Source: Streptomyces sp. NBC_01267
GTDB lineage: Bacteria > Actinomycetota > Actinomycetes > Streptomycetales > Streptomycetaceae
Direction of reading: 5' to 3'
Assembly: GCF_036241575.1 (NCBI RefSeq)
Contig: NZ_CP108455.1
Span: forward strand, 5,025,501 to 5,089,500
Length of the DNA: 64,000 nt
This document shows, in pieces, positions 7,828-15,493 of this stretch. Under the pieces are notes generated by a model that did not search any database, was not told the DNA's origin, and saw only the letters and a program-made list of their open reading frames with translations. Made by a program: the position numbers and the translations under genes. The stretch's first letter is position 1, and the number at the start of each line of letters is the position of its first letter.

Positions 7828-8864
7828 CACGCAAGTGGGCAAGGCGCTGGATTGTTGGCGCGCTGAGCCTCGCGCTATCACTGACAGTCCAACCGGCCTT
7901 CGCCGGCGGTAGCCGAGGGGCAGGTGGTGCGACGGAGAGCGATCCCACGGAACCGAGCGGACCGAAAGACACCCTTTACGCCACCGCAATCCACTTCGAC
8001 GAGTCGAACAACGGCAGCAACAAGTCTGCTACACCAATGACTTCGGTCAGCAACTGGACGCCGCCCGCCTGCTGGTACGAACCCAAGTGGTCACCTGCAG
8101 AGTTCAAGGATGAGTTCCAGCGGCGTTGGGACATCCCTCATGCCAGTGGTGTGGGGGAAGCGCATTCCCTGGATCAGGACCACTACATCAAGGGCAAACC
8201 CTATAAGGACTTCAATAAGTCCGAGACCGGCAAGGGTATGTGGTGGGATGCGGTCCGGGACAAGAAGCGCGAAGAGGCGGGAGACCCGGCAGCGTTCGAA
8301 TGCGACACCGCTACTTTCTGGGTGAAGAACGGCGTGACCCCTAAGGTCAAGAATGCTGTGACTCCCGAGATCCTGTCCCAGCTTGCCTACAACAAGATCA
8401 AGGTTCCCGACACCAAGGTCACGCTTGCCCCGGCCGATGCGACCAAGGTGAACCTTCCCACCTGGGCTTGGTTGGACAAGGTGGAGTTTAAGTCGGTCTC
8501 TGTCACCGCTGCCCTGAATGCGGGCGGACTCAACATCCAGGCCACCACAACGGCCACGCCTGTGTCCCTCCGGTTGGAACCTGGAACTGATGAAGCGACC
8601 ACGTTTCCGGCTTCTGGTGAGTGTCCGATCAACCATGGACGTATCGGTGAGCCATACGCGAATGGAAAGGCCGATGTGACTCCGCCTTGCGGCGTGGAGT
8701 ATTTGCGGTCCTCCGGAGACGGAACTTACAAGCTCAGAGCCACCGTCACGTGGGAGATTCACTGGATTGGCACCGGGGTATCCAAAGAACAGTCTCTGCC
8801 TGATGGGGAGTTCGGTGCAACCCAGGACGTGACTGTCCAGGAGATCCAGGCCATCAACCGCTAG
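7818..8864 (+). CDS. Secreted protein of unknown function
   Basis: A 348-residue protein with a clear Sec signal peptide (RRWIVGALSLALSLTVQPAFAGG). It begins at GTG 7818 inside the end of the lipoprotein gene. The mature part is rich in Trp, Asp and Lys, has several Cys residues (PACWYEPKW, FECDTATFW, GECPINHG, PPCGVEYL) and shows alternating beta patterns in the second half. No family is recognised. Coupling to the lipoprotein suggests that both act at the cell surface as a pair. Codon and base composition is less GC-rich than the flanking Streptomyces genes. Confidence 0.75.
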   Translation: MPVTRKWARRWIVGALSLALSLTVQPAFAGGSRGAGGATESDPTEPSGPKDTLYATAIHFDESNNGSNKSATPMTSVSNWTPPACWYEPKWSPAEFKDEFQRRWDIPHASGVGEAHSLDQDHYIKGKPYKDFNKSETGKGMWWDAVRDKKREEAGDPAAFECDTATFWVKNGVTPKVKNAVTPEILSQLAYNKIKVPDTKVTLAPADATKVNLPTWAWLDKVEFKSVSVTAALNAGGLNIQATTTATPVSLRLEPGTDEATTFPASGECPINHGRIGEPYANGKADVTPPCGVEYLRSSGDGTYKLRATVTWEIHWIGTGVSKEQSLPDGEFGATQDVTVQEIQAINR

Positions 8865-8925
8865 GCCTGCAACGCGTTAAGAAGGCGATGCCTGGGACGA
8901 GCGTTGCCGTGTACAGCTGGTCGCG

Positions 8926-8978
8926 TGGACCGGTGCAGCAACCTCCCGGGAGAAGCCCGAAGTTGTTGCACGGGTCCA
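8926..8978. terminator. Bidirectional terminator-like 17-bp inverted repeat
   Basis: TGGACCGGTGCAGCAAC (8926-8942) pairs with GTTGTTGCACGGGTCCA (8962-8978), 15 of 17 positions matching, with a 19-nt loop. It lies in the 310-nt gap between convergent genes ending at 8864 and 9175. Nothing else is recognisable in that gap; short open frames on both strands there look spurious. Confidence 0.7.
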
Positions 8979-9174
8979 CTGCGCGGTCGACAAGGACGAC
9001 GGACGCTACTGAATCGTTTGGAACATTCGGGAAACTCTGCAAGAACTTCTGGCCCGGCGTTGACGAGCCATCACTGACCCGGCCAAGCAAAGGGCGTCCT
9101 TAAGAGGATCACGAAACTCTAGTAGAGATATGTTGAGAACCGAGGTACCAGACATGATCCCGTTCAACTTTATG

Positions 9175-9759
9175 TCAGTCTTGATTGACCGTCTTGCCGT
9201 GCGGGGTGCGGAAGCAGGCAGACACTAGCTCGACATTGATGAGGGAGACCTTGCTTGCGCTCGGGGCGTCGCCTGTATCGTTTCGCTGATCGAAGAGGGT
9301 GATATCCACTGAAAACTTCCCCTTCGTGGAGTTGGCGATGAGTTCCAGACTCTTGGACGGACTACTGTCCGGGCCAAATCTGACGATCTTCCAATTGTGG
9401 CGTGGAAGCTCTAGGCTAAGCCGTTCCATGGCCTTTTTCATATCCTCGACGGGTGCTCCGTAGAGGGACCAAGGGTGGCGAATTACGTACAGGTTATCCG
9501 GATCCTGATCGCCGCAGAGATCAACTCCGGGGCCAGGTTTCGTCACCTTCCCCTTCAGTCCCATGAGATTTCGAAGCTGCGTCGAAAGCTCCCGCGCCTC
9601 GTCTCTTACGCTGGAGACATCTCGGGTTTCTGGGGTGTATCCGAGGCCGTTGGATTTAGGCATATCCGAACATCCCGTCAGAATGGCGAAGATTGCGGCG
9701 ATCGGCAATGTCATTGCGCCACGGCAACCGCCAAATGTGGCCGCCCATCGTTTAGTCAC
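9175..9759 (-). CDS. Small lipoprotein coupled to the DUF1023 hydrolase
   Basis: A 194-residue protein with an N-terminal hydrophobic segment ending in a lipobox-like AILTGC (about residues 25-30). The mature part carries a helical piece (SVRDEARELSTQLRNLMGL) and then alpha/beta elements (EDMKKAMERLSLELPRHNWK, LELIANSTKGKFSVDITLFD). No family is recognised. Its GTG start overlaps the end of the upstream hydrolase gene by 8 nt, so the pair is translationally coupled. One possibility is an accessory or immunity-type lipoprotein for the hydrolase, based only on gene order. Base composition is clearly lower in G+C than the region average. Confidence 0.75.
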   Translation of the reverse strand: MTKRWAATFGGCRGAMTLPIAAIFAILTGCSDMPKSNGLGYTPETRDVSSVRDEARELSTQLRNLMGLKGKVTKPGPGVDLCGDQDPDNLYVIRHPWSLYGAPVEDMKKAMERLSLELPRHNWKIVRFGPDSSPSKSLELIANSTKGKFSVDITLFDQRNDTGDAPSASKVSLINVELVSACFRTPHGKTVNQD

Positions 9760-11251
9760 GCCTCACCTTGCCGTAGTGGCCAGTGACTACAGCGGCCTGA
9801 TTCCTGAGGCTGATGGAATTGTCATCCCAGTAGCCTCCATGACTATGCGAATCCGTTTGCATGATATTTGCCCCGAATCCCCTGTCCGATGGTACGACGT
9901 CCACGTTGACGGTTGCATCGTAAGGGATTCCATGCCACGTACGGACCTCCACACTGCTACCACCCAGGCCCGCAAGCTTGCCGCCCGCAGGTACTTGGTC
10001 GTATTGGGTGGAGGCGGCTTCCGACCAGGTGTGCTTGGCGCCGACGTCGAGCTGATTGGCGTTTCCGACTAGCATGCCAGGACTACCGGCAACCACGATG
10101 TCGTCGGCGGCGAAGCGTCCGTGTTGCTTGGCGGCGTCGCCGACCAGCGTGCTGCCGTAACTGTGGCCGATGACCGTGGCGTGGCTCGCGTCCGATCCGC
10201 CTTGTGCAGTCTGAAGACCGTCGAGAAAGTGATTGAGCACAGGAGCTCCCTTGTCGGCGTAAGACGTTGACATGGCTTGCGGAACGATGCTCTGTGGAGC
10301 GTCATAGCCGATCCACGTGATCGTAGAGACGTTCTGTCCAGGGGCCATTGCGCTGGACGTCTTCCAGAGATTCTCCATGCGGGTCATGTCGCCACCCGCT
10401 CCCGCGAGCTTCGATGTCGTGCCAGGTACGAACACCGCCGTGTGGTCAGCGGTGTCGGGATTCCCGTTGGCAATGATGACGTGGCCGAGCTGGTGTGTGT
10501 CGATACCCAGCAGGTATGCCCGTGGCAGGTCACCGGAGCCTGTTCGACCAAGGCGCGAGTGGATCGCATCCATACCCTTGACCTGCCCTTCGAGCTGCCC
10601 CCTCTCCTCCTTCCAGTGCTGCCACGCTGAGCTTTCGACCATCTCGCCAGGTAGCCGTGTGCCGGTGTAGGGGTTGTACCCCTGTTCGTACTTGACAGGC
10701 TCCTGCGCGTTCAGCTTCGCAAGCTTCTCTTGAGTCGTCTCGTGAAGCTTGTCGAAGACGACGCGGTTCACCTTGTCGCGGACTTCGGCGGGCAGGCCGT
10801 CCAGTGCTCCGATACGAGCGGGGTAGAGGAATTGCAGCTCCGCCTTCATCCCCGGGGTGAGGGCGCCCCACCAGTCCGCGTTCAGCTTGGGGTCTGTGCC
10901 GTCCGGGAGATCGCTGGCTTTGGGTGGCCCTTCGGTGACTTCGGCATCATCGAACATGATCATGTCTGGATGGTTTGGATAGTGCGTGAACGGATTGCCA
11001 CCCTGATCGATGAGCACCGCCAGGTGGTGGCGCCGGCGCAGCATGGGTAGTTGGTCATCGGCCCAACTGGCAATGTGGACGAGCTTCGTCAGGGACTGCG
11101 CGTCGATCCCGAGACGATCGAAACGATTCTTGAACCGTGAAGCGCTTCCGTGTAATCGATCCGCATCTGTCTTAAGAGAAGCGATCGTGCCTTGGAGTGC
11201 CTCAGGGTTGATTCCGCAGAAGGTGTCCCCGCCGCCACCTGGATCACTCAT
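9752..11251 (-). CDS. DUF1023 alpha/beta hydrolase with helical WXG-like N-terminus
   Basis: A 499-residue protein. The first ~80 residues are helical (EALQGTIASLKTDADRLHG, KNRFDRLGIDAQSLTKLV), like the N-terminal domains of type VII-exported proteins. The C-terminal half is the actinobacterial DUF1023 alpha/beta hydrolase: DTHQLGHVIIANGNPD, then NVSTITWIGYDAP, the nucleophile elbow VIGHSYGSTLVGDAA (Ser in GHSYG) and a late acidic/His region (SHSHGGYWDD). There is no signal peptide. It is divergent from a small WXG-like gene, and its end overlaps a lipoprotein gene. The likely role is a secreted or surface esterase/lipase-like effector; the substrate is unknown. Confidence 0.85.
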   Translation of the reverse strand: MSDPGGGGDTFCGINPEALQGTIASLKTDADRLHGSASRFKNRFDRLGIDAQSLTKLVHIASWADDQLPMLRRRHHLAVLIDQGGNPFTHYPNHPDMIMFDDAEVTEGPPKASDLPDGTDPKLNADWWGALTPGMKAELQFLYPARIGALDGLPAEVRDKVNRVVFDKLHETTQEKLAKLNAQEPVKYEQGYNPYTGTRLPGEMVESSAWQHWKEERGQLEGQVKGMDAIHSRLGRTGSGDLPRAYLLGIDTHQLGHVIIANGNPDTADHTAVFVPGTTSKLAGAGGDMTRMENLWKTSSAMAPGQNVSTITWIGYDAPQSIVPQAMSTSYADKGAPVLNHFLDGLQTAQGGSDASHATVIGHSYGSTLVGDAAKQHGRFAADDIVVAGSPGMLVGNANQLDVGAKHTWSEAASTQYDQVPAGGKLAGLGGSSVEVRTWHGIPYDATVNVDVVPSDRGFGANIMQTDSHSHGGYWDDNSISLRNQAAVVTGHYGKVRRD

Positions 11252-11353
11252 CGCCTTGCCCCCATCCTCGCGTGACCGTGCAGCTACAGGACGCTACCAG
11301 CCCTTGCTCGGCCGGTCACGGCGGCATGAACCAAGGCTGTGTCGTGCTCAGTT

Positions 11354-11363
11354 GGGGGGGGGG
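11354..11363. repeat. Homopolymeric G10 tract in a divergent promoter
   Basis: Ten consecutive G residues lie between the divergent hydrolase and WXG-like genes. Such tracts slip easily and could alter promoter spacing. None of the other intergenic regions read closely showed a run this long. Confidence 0.8.
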
Positions 11364-11436
11364 CACCCGGGCGCAATGTGCCGCAATCGGCGGATCCCTG
11401 TGGAAGACTCATCACCCTGACTGGAGGGGGAGTCTG

Positions 11437-11745
11437 ATGAGTGGTGATCCGGCCAAGGTCGAAAACCCGCGGCGGCAAGCCCTGGTGAGGTTGAAGAGTG
11501 ACATCGAGCATGAGATGCGTGATCTCACGGGCTTGTTGAAGAAGGCATCTGCTGACGTCGGAGAGAAGCGATCCTGGGCGGGACGGAACGCGAAGACCTG
11601 GCACTCGGATATCGAAGGGCGCCGGAAGGTCATGCTGGCCCAGCTGGGGAACCTGATCCCGGCAGTGCAAGCAGAGATCAACCAGGCTCCTGAAAGAGTA
11701 AGTCCCGCCGAGGCGAAGATGATGCGGTTGGACCTGCAGGGATAG
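11437..11745 (+). CDS. Small WXG100-like helical protein
   Basis: A 102-residue protein starting MSGDPAKVENPRRQALVRLK behind a strong GGAGGGGG site; a longer in-frame reading upstream has no credible start. It is nearly all helix, with a central break containing RSWAGRNAKTWHSDIEGRR. The WAG tripeptide sits where the WXG motif separates the two helices of Esx proteins. It has no signal peptide. Divergent placement next to a DUF1023 hydrolase with a helical N-terminus suggests a secretion partner or chaperone for that effector. Confidence 0.72.
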   Translation: MSGDPAKVENPRRQALVRLKSDIEHEMRDLTGLLKKASADVGEKRSWAGRNAKTWHSDIEGRRKVMLAQLGNLIPAVQAEINQAPERVSPAEAKMMRLDLQG

Positions 11746-11960
11746 TGCCCGCGCGGAGCTTTGGGCGTGAGCAGTGCTCATCGGTGGGCGGGATGGGCTA
11801 AGGCGGTGGTCTCCTGCTCGCCGCCGGCGACGGTTGTGTACCCCGCCCGTGATCCGGAGTGATTCGAGCCGCCGTCGCGAAATGCCCGCCTCGCGCAAAG
11901 TGAAGCGCTGCAGGTGCCAGTGGTAGTGCCTCAAGGGATGAAATAGCCATTCTCCTGCCC

Positions 11961-12152
11961 CTACAGCAGGTGATCCGCCTTGCCCGCCTTGATGTCTCGG
12001 ATCATGGTGCGAAGGGCTTCCGCGCTGTCGGTGATGTAGCGGGATTCGTCGCCGCGGACGGCTATGTAGCCGTTGCCGTCGGCGTCGGTGCCGAGTCGGA
12101 AGCAGTTTGCGCCCTCGCCGCAGAAGGGGCTTTCCCAGTTGATCTCGGGCAT
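11961..12152 (-). CDS. DUF397 protein
   Basis: A 63-residue protein. MPEINWESPFCGEGANCFRL, then YIAVRGDESRYITDSAEALR and a final basic helix match DUF397, a family nearly always paired with XRE regulators carrying DUF5753 in Streptomyces. It lies 14 nt downstream of such a regulator here. Members behave as small partners or antitoxin-like proteins of the regulator and influence development and antibiotic production in some species. Confidence 0.9.
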   Translation of the reverse strand: MPEINWESPFCGEGANCFRLGTDADGNGYIAVRGDESRYITDSAEALRTMIRDIKAGKADHLL

Positions 12153-12166
12153 GTTCTGTCCGGCTC

Positions 12167-13018
12167 CTAGAGTTGTCGGGCGAGATTGCTGATGAATGTG
12201 CGCGATTCCGCCGGTGCCAGTGCGCGTGTCTGCAACGCGTCGAGCTGGGCCCTGTACTTGGCGAGCTGTATGTCCGTGTCCAGGAATTCCGGCCCGTGGG
12301 TGGCGTCGAGTTCGACCACGTCGAGCGCGGGTACGGAGGCCGAGGCGTAGACGACGGACTGCCCGGCGCCGGGGAAGCCGCCTTCCTTGAACGGGATGAC
12401 ACGCACCACGATGTGCTGTCGCTCGGACAGCTCCAGGATGTGGGCCAGCTGTGCACGGATCGTGGCCGTGCCGCCGAACTCGATCCGCAGGGCCGCTTCA
12501 TGGATGATCACGTCGACGGTCGGTGGGTCCGGACGTTCCAGGACCTGCCTGCGGTCCATGCGGTGCATCAACCGTGCGTCGAGATCGGAATCCGTCAGCC
12601 GGGGAATGACATGCCCGAAGACCGCGCGGGCGTACGCCTCCGTCTGGAGCAGTCCGGGCAGGTGGATGGTCACGGCGATACGGAGGGCCACCGCGTGCCA
12701 CTCCAGCTCGGCGATGTCCAGTAACGCGCAGGGGAGTTGTCCCCGGTACGTGACCCACCAGCCCTTGCCGCGCTCGCTCGCCATGGCGGCCAGAGCGTCG
12801 ATGAACGCCTGGTCGGGGCAGCCGTAGTTGCCCGCCAGGGTGCGTACCCGTGCGGCGCTGATCCCGGATCGGCCGGATTCCATATTCGGAATGTTGGTGC
12901 GGGGCACGTCGAGCAGACCGGCAGCGTATTCGGTGCTCATGCCCGCCGCGAGGCGCATCTTGCGCAGCTCCGCACCGAGTCGCTTCTGGCGCGCGGTGGG
13001 GGTGCTCCTTGGCGGCAT
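12167..13018 (-). CDS. XRE-family regulator with DUF5753 domain
   Basis: A 283-residue DNA-binding protein. The N-terminal helix-turn-helix spans about residues 12-65 (LGAELRKMRLAAGMSTEYAA, RTNIPNMESGRSGISAARV). The remaining ~200 residues are the DUF5753 sensor domain, with the characteristic IHLPGLLQTEAYARAVFGH, RLMHRMDRRQVLER, FKEGGFPGAGQSVVYA and the C-terminal LDALQTRALAPAESRTFI. It is co-transcribed with the DUF397 gene and divergent from an anti-sigma-like ATPase, the usual Streptomyces trio. Confidence 0.93.
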   Translation of the reverse strand: MPPRSTPTARQKRLGAELRKMRLAAGMSTEYAAGLLDVPRTNIPNMESGRSGISAARVRTLAGNYGCPDQAFIDALAAMASERGKGWWVTYRGQLPCALLDIAELEWHAVALRIAVTIHLPGLLQTEAYARAVFGHVIPRLTDSDLDARLMHRMDRRQVLERPDPPTVDVIIHEAALRIEFGGTATIRAQLAHILELSERQHIVVRVIPFKEGGFPGAGQSVVYASASVPALDVVELDATHGPEFLDTDIQLAKYRAQLDALQTRALAPAESRTFISNLARQL

Positions 13019-13276
13019 GAGTCCTCGCTCTCGAACCGGGTACCGGGCTCAGTCTGCCCCGGGCGCGAGCGATCGGTCCACACTGGCGGTTTCGCAGAAC
13101 GTAGTACATGTACTCCCGAATGTTCTACAGTCGGTAACGCACCGCTCACACACGGCGAGTTGGAAGTGCATCGCGCGAGCCTGCCCGCAGTCTCCTCCCC
13201 TGGGAGGGGTGGCCCCGCGTCAGGGAGACAGGACACCGACCGCGCCGAACCCTGCGTTCGAAGGAGCCGACTGATC

Positions 13277-13741
13277 ATGTTCGCAACCACTGTTACGCCA
13301 TGTCCCGCGCCGCCCACGCCCGAAGGTGAGGTGCCGGCCCTTGCGTACAGCCTCACGCTGCCCGCCGCACCGCGCAGTGCCGCCGTTGCGCGGCTGGCGG
13401 CGCGGGCCGTGCTTGAGGCGCATCGGCTCGGGGTGGTGGCCGACTCCGTTGTTCTCGCGGTGAGTGAACTCACCGCGTGTGCAAGCCGGTTCGCGCCGGA
13501 GGGGCAGGTTCATCTGTCGCTCCGCTACCGGGACGGCGCCGTTCGTATCGTCAGTTACGACGCGCATCCGCGACACCCCCATCCCCGGCTCGCCGCCGTC
13601 TGCGACGCCCGGCGTCGGGGCGCGCTGCGGGTGGTGGCCCGTCTGGTCAGGGCCGAGGGCGGGAGCTGGGGGACGGGGGCGGCGGACGAGCCCGGGGGAG
13701 GTACCCGGATGTGGGTGGTGCTGCCCTGCGTGGCGGATTAG
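13277..13741 (+). CDS. ATP-binding (RsbW/SpoIIAB-like HATPase) protein
   Basis: A 154-residue cytoplasmic protein starting at ATG 13277 behind AAGGAG. SAAVARLAARAVLEAHRLGV and SVVLAVSELTACASRF correspond to the helix and N-box of the RsbW-type GHKL ATPase fold. GGTRMWVVLPC at the end is the last strand. The N-box usually reads ELVTNAVRHA; here it is ELTACASRF, so the key Asn is replaced and ATP binding may be weak. It is divergent from the XRE/DUF397 pair. Its stop is only 4 nt from the stop of the convergent golvesin-like gene. Confidence 0.83.
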   Translation: MFATTVTPCPAPPTPEGEVPALAYSLTLPAAPRSAAVARLAARAVLEAHRLGVVADSVVLAVSELTACASRFAPEGQVHLSLRYRDGAVRIVSYDAHPRHPHPRLAAVCDARRRGALRVVARLVRAEGGSWGTGAADEPGGGTRMWVVLPCVAD

Positions 13742-13745
13742 CGCC

Positions 13746-15413
13746 CTACTTGGTGCACTCCACCCGGATCGGCGCGGCGGCGTTGTGGGCGTTCTTCCGT
13801 GACGACGAGCTCCAGTCGTCGCCGCGGTCGTGCATCTTGACGCTCAGCACGCCGCTGTTGATCTTGTACGAGGGGGCTGCGATCCACTGGCCACGGTGAC
13901 TCACCTGGGTGATCGTGAAGTGGCCGAGCTGGGTGGAGCCTGCTGTGCTCGTGCCGTCGTGGACGGTGTAGTATGTGGGCTGGCCGCCGACGTGTCCGAC
14001 GTTGCTGTCGTTTGGAATGAAGACGCTGACCTTGCAGCTGCCGGACTTCACGTCACCGGTCCGGAAGTTCCAGACGGCCCAGTTGCTGCTGTCGTCGGAG
14101 TCACCCGACATGGGAATCGAGCGGTACCAGCCCTCGCAGCCACCTGAGGCGTACGAACCGTCGTGCGTCGTCCAGCCCTCCTGACCGTCCGTGTACTTCC
14201 CGTGCTCGGTGTAGGTGACCGCACTGCTGGAGCAGTGCATGCCGCCGACCGCCGAGAAGAGCACGGTCGGGGAGGACGACACCTTCTTCGGCGTCGCGGG
14301 GCTGCCGTTGCCCGTCGAGGAGTTCGTCTTCGTGTCGGTCTGCTTGCCGGAGTCCGAGCCGGAGTCGGAACCCGTCTTGGTCGACGTGGTCTTGCCGCCC
14401 GTCTTGCCCTTCGGGGTCTTGTCGCCCGCCTTGGTATCGGCGGGCAGGTCGCCGCCGCCGACGTTGTCCGCCGACGCGGCTTCGGTGATGGGCGGGGCGT
14501 TCACGCCGCCCGCCGTTCCCCCCGTGGTGCCGGATCCCTTCGAACTGCCCTTGCCCAGGGGGGCCTTGGAGGCATCCGCCTGCGGTACGTAGCCGTCCGC
14601 ACCCGGGGCGGGGTCCGTGTATCCGGCGGCGTTGTTCCTGTTGTTGTGCTGGGGGCCGTCCCCGCCGGTCGACGAGGCGACGACGAACGGGAGGGACAGC
14701 AGCACCACGCCCCCGATCGCGGCAGCGGCGACCATCGGCCGGGACACCTTGCCGGGTGCTGACTTCTCTTCCGCCGCGTCGGTGCCTTCGGGGCCGTTGC
14801 CCGCACCGTCGACGGTGGTGACGGCCTCGGAGGCGGTACGGGTACGCGTACGGGTCCGGGTGAGGGTGCCGAGGACGGCGGTGAGTCCCGCTATCCCACG
14901 GGGAGTTGCCGTTGCCGCCGTCGCGGTCGCGGTGGCTGCGACTGGCTCGGCGGCGAGGGCGGCAGTGGTCTCCGGCTCGGTGGCGGCCGGTTCCGAAACG
15001 GCTTCCGAAGCGGCTTCCGGAGCGGCTTCCGGAGCAGGTTCCGGAGTCGGCTCGGGCTTCTCGGCCTTCTGCTTCTCGGCCGCCATCGGCTCGGGTGCCG
15101 ATTCGAGTGTCGGTGCCTTGCTCTCCGTCGCGCGGGCGGCGTCAGGAACCTCCGCGCCGATCACGCCACCGGCGAGCGTCGCGGCGACGCCCTTCGGTGA
15201 ACTACTTCCGGATTCCGTCACCTTGGCGGCGCCTGCCCCGGATCCCGAGGTGGTCGCAGGAGCCGCGGGAGCCGCAGGAGCCGTAGTGGTGGACTTCGCT
15301 GCCTCGGCCCCAGCCTTCTTCTCGTTCTCCGTACTCGCTCCCGGCGCCGCCTCTTCCGACGTCTCCGCAGCAGCGGACACCTCGCTGTTCGACTCGGGTT
15401 CCGTGTGTGCCAT
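13746..15413 (-). CDS. Membrane-anchored protein with golvesin-like C-terminal domain
   Basis: A 555-residue protein starting MAHTEPESNSEVSAAAETSE behind GGCGAGGTGG. A longer frame upstream runs into the giant gene and is spurious. Residues 1-225 are low-complexity Ala/Glu/Pro/Thr with an RTRTRTRTRT stretch and should be cytoplasmic. One membrane helix follows at about 226-246 (VAAAAIGGVVLLSLPFVVA), then a Gly/Ser/Thr/Lys linker. The exported C-terminal ~140 residues form a beta-sandwich with four Cys (GGMHC, GGCEGW, GSCKVS, RVECTK). Segments such as WAVWNFRTGDVKSGSCKVSV, QPTYYTVHDG and GQWIAAPSYKINSG resemble the golvesin/Xly carbohydrate-binding-type domain. It lies 80 nt after the giant gene on the same strand, so it may anchor or receive the giant protein at the cell surface. 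Confidence 0.78.
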   Translation of the reverse strand: MAHTEPESNSEVSAAAETSEEAAPGASTENEKKAGAEAAKSTTTAPAAPAAPATTSGSGAGAAKVTESGSSSPKGVAATLAGGVIGAEVPDAARATESKAPTLESAPEPMAAEKQKAEKPEPTPEPAPEAAPEAASEAVSEPAATEPETTAALAAEPVAATATATAATATPRGIAGLTAVLGTLTRTRTRTRTASEAVTTVDGAGNGPEGTDAAEEKSAPGKVSRPMVAAAAIGGVVLLSLPFVVASSTGGDGPQHNNRNNAAGYTDPAPGADGYVPQADASKAPLGKGSSKGSGTTGGTAGGVNAPPITEAASADNVGGGDLPADTKAGDKTPKGKTGGKTTSTKTGSDSGSDSGKQTDTKTNSSTGNGSPATPKKVSSSPTVLFSAVGGMHCSSSAVTYTEHGKYTDGQEGWTTHDGSYASGGCEGWYRSIPMSGDSDDSSNWAVWNFRTGDVKSGSCKVSVFIPNDSNVGHVGGQPTYYTVHDGTSTAGSTQLGHFTITQVSHRGQWIAAPSYKINSGVLSVKMHDRGDDWSSSSRKNAHNAAAPIRVECTK

Positions 15414-15493
15414 GGCCACCTCGCCTCTCCTGCTTCTCGTACTGCTCGTGTGCGTCAGCCGGGTGCATCGCCCGTGTGCGCCGGTCGTGGGTG

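Noticed and set aside
8854..9103. Short overlapping ORFs on both strands between convergent genes.
   Set aside because: No ribosome-binding site or family features; they lie across the terminator-like hairpin.
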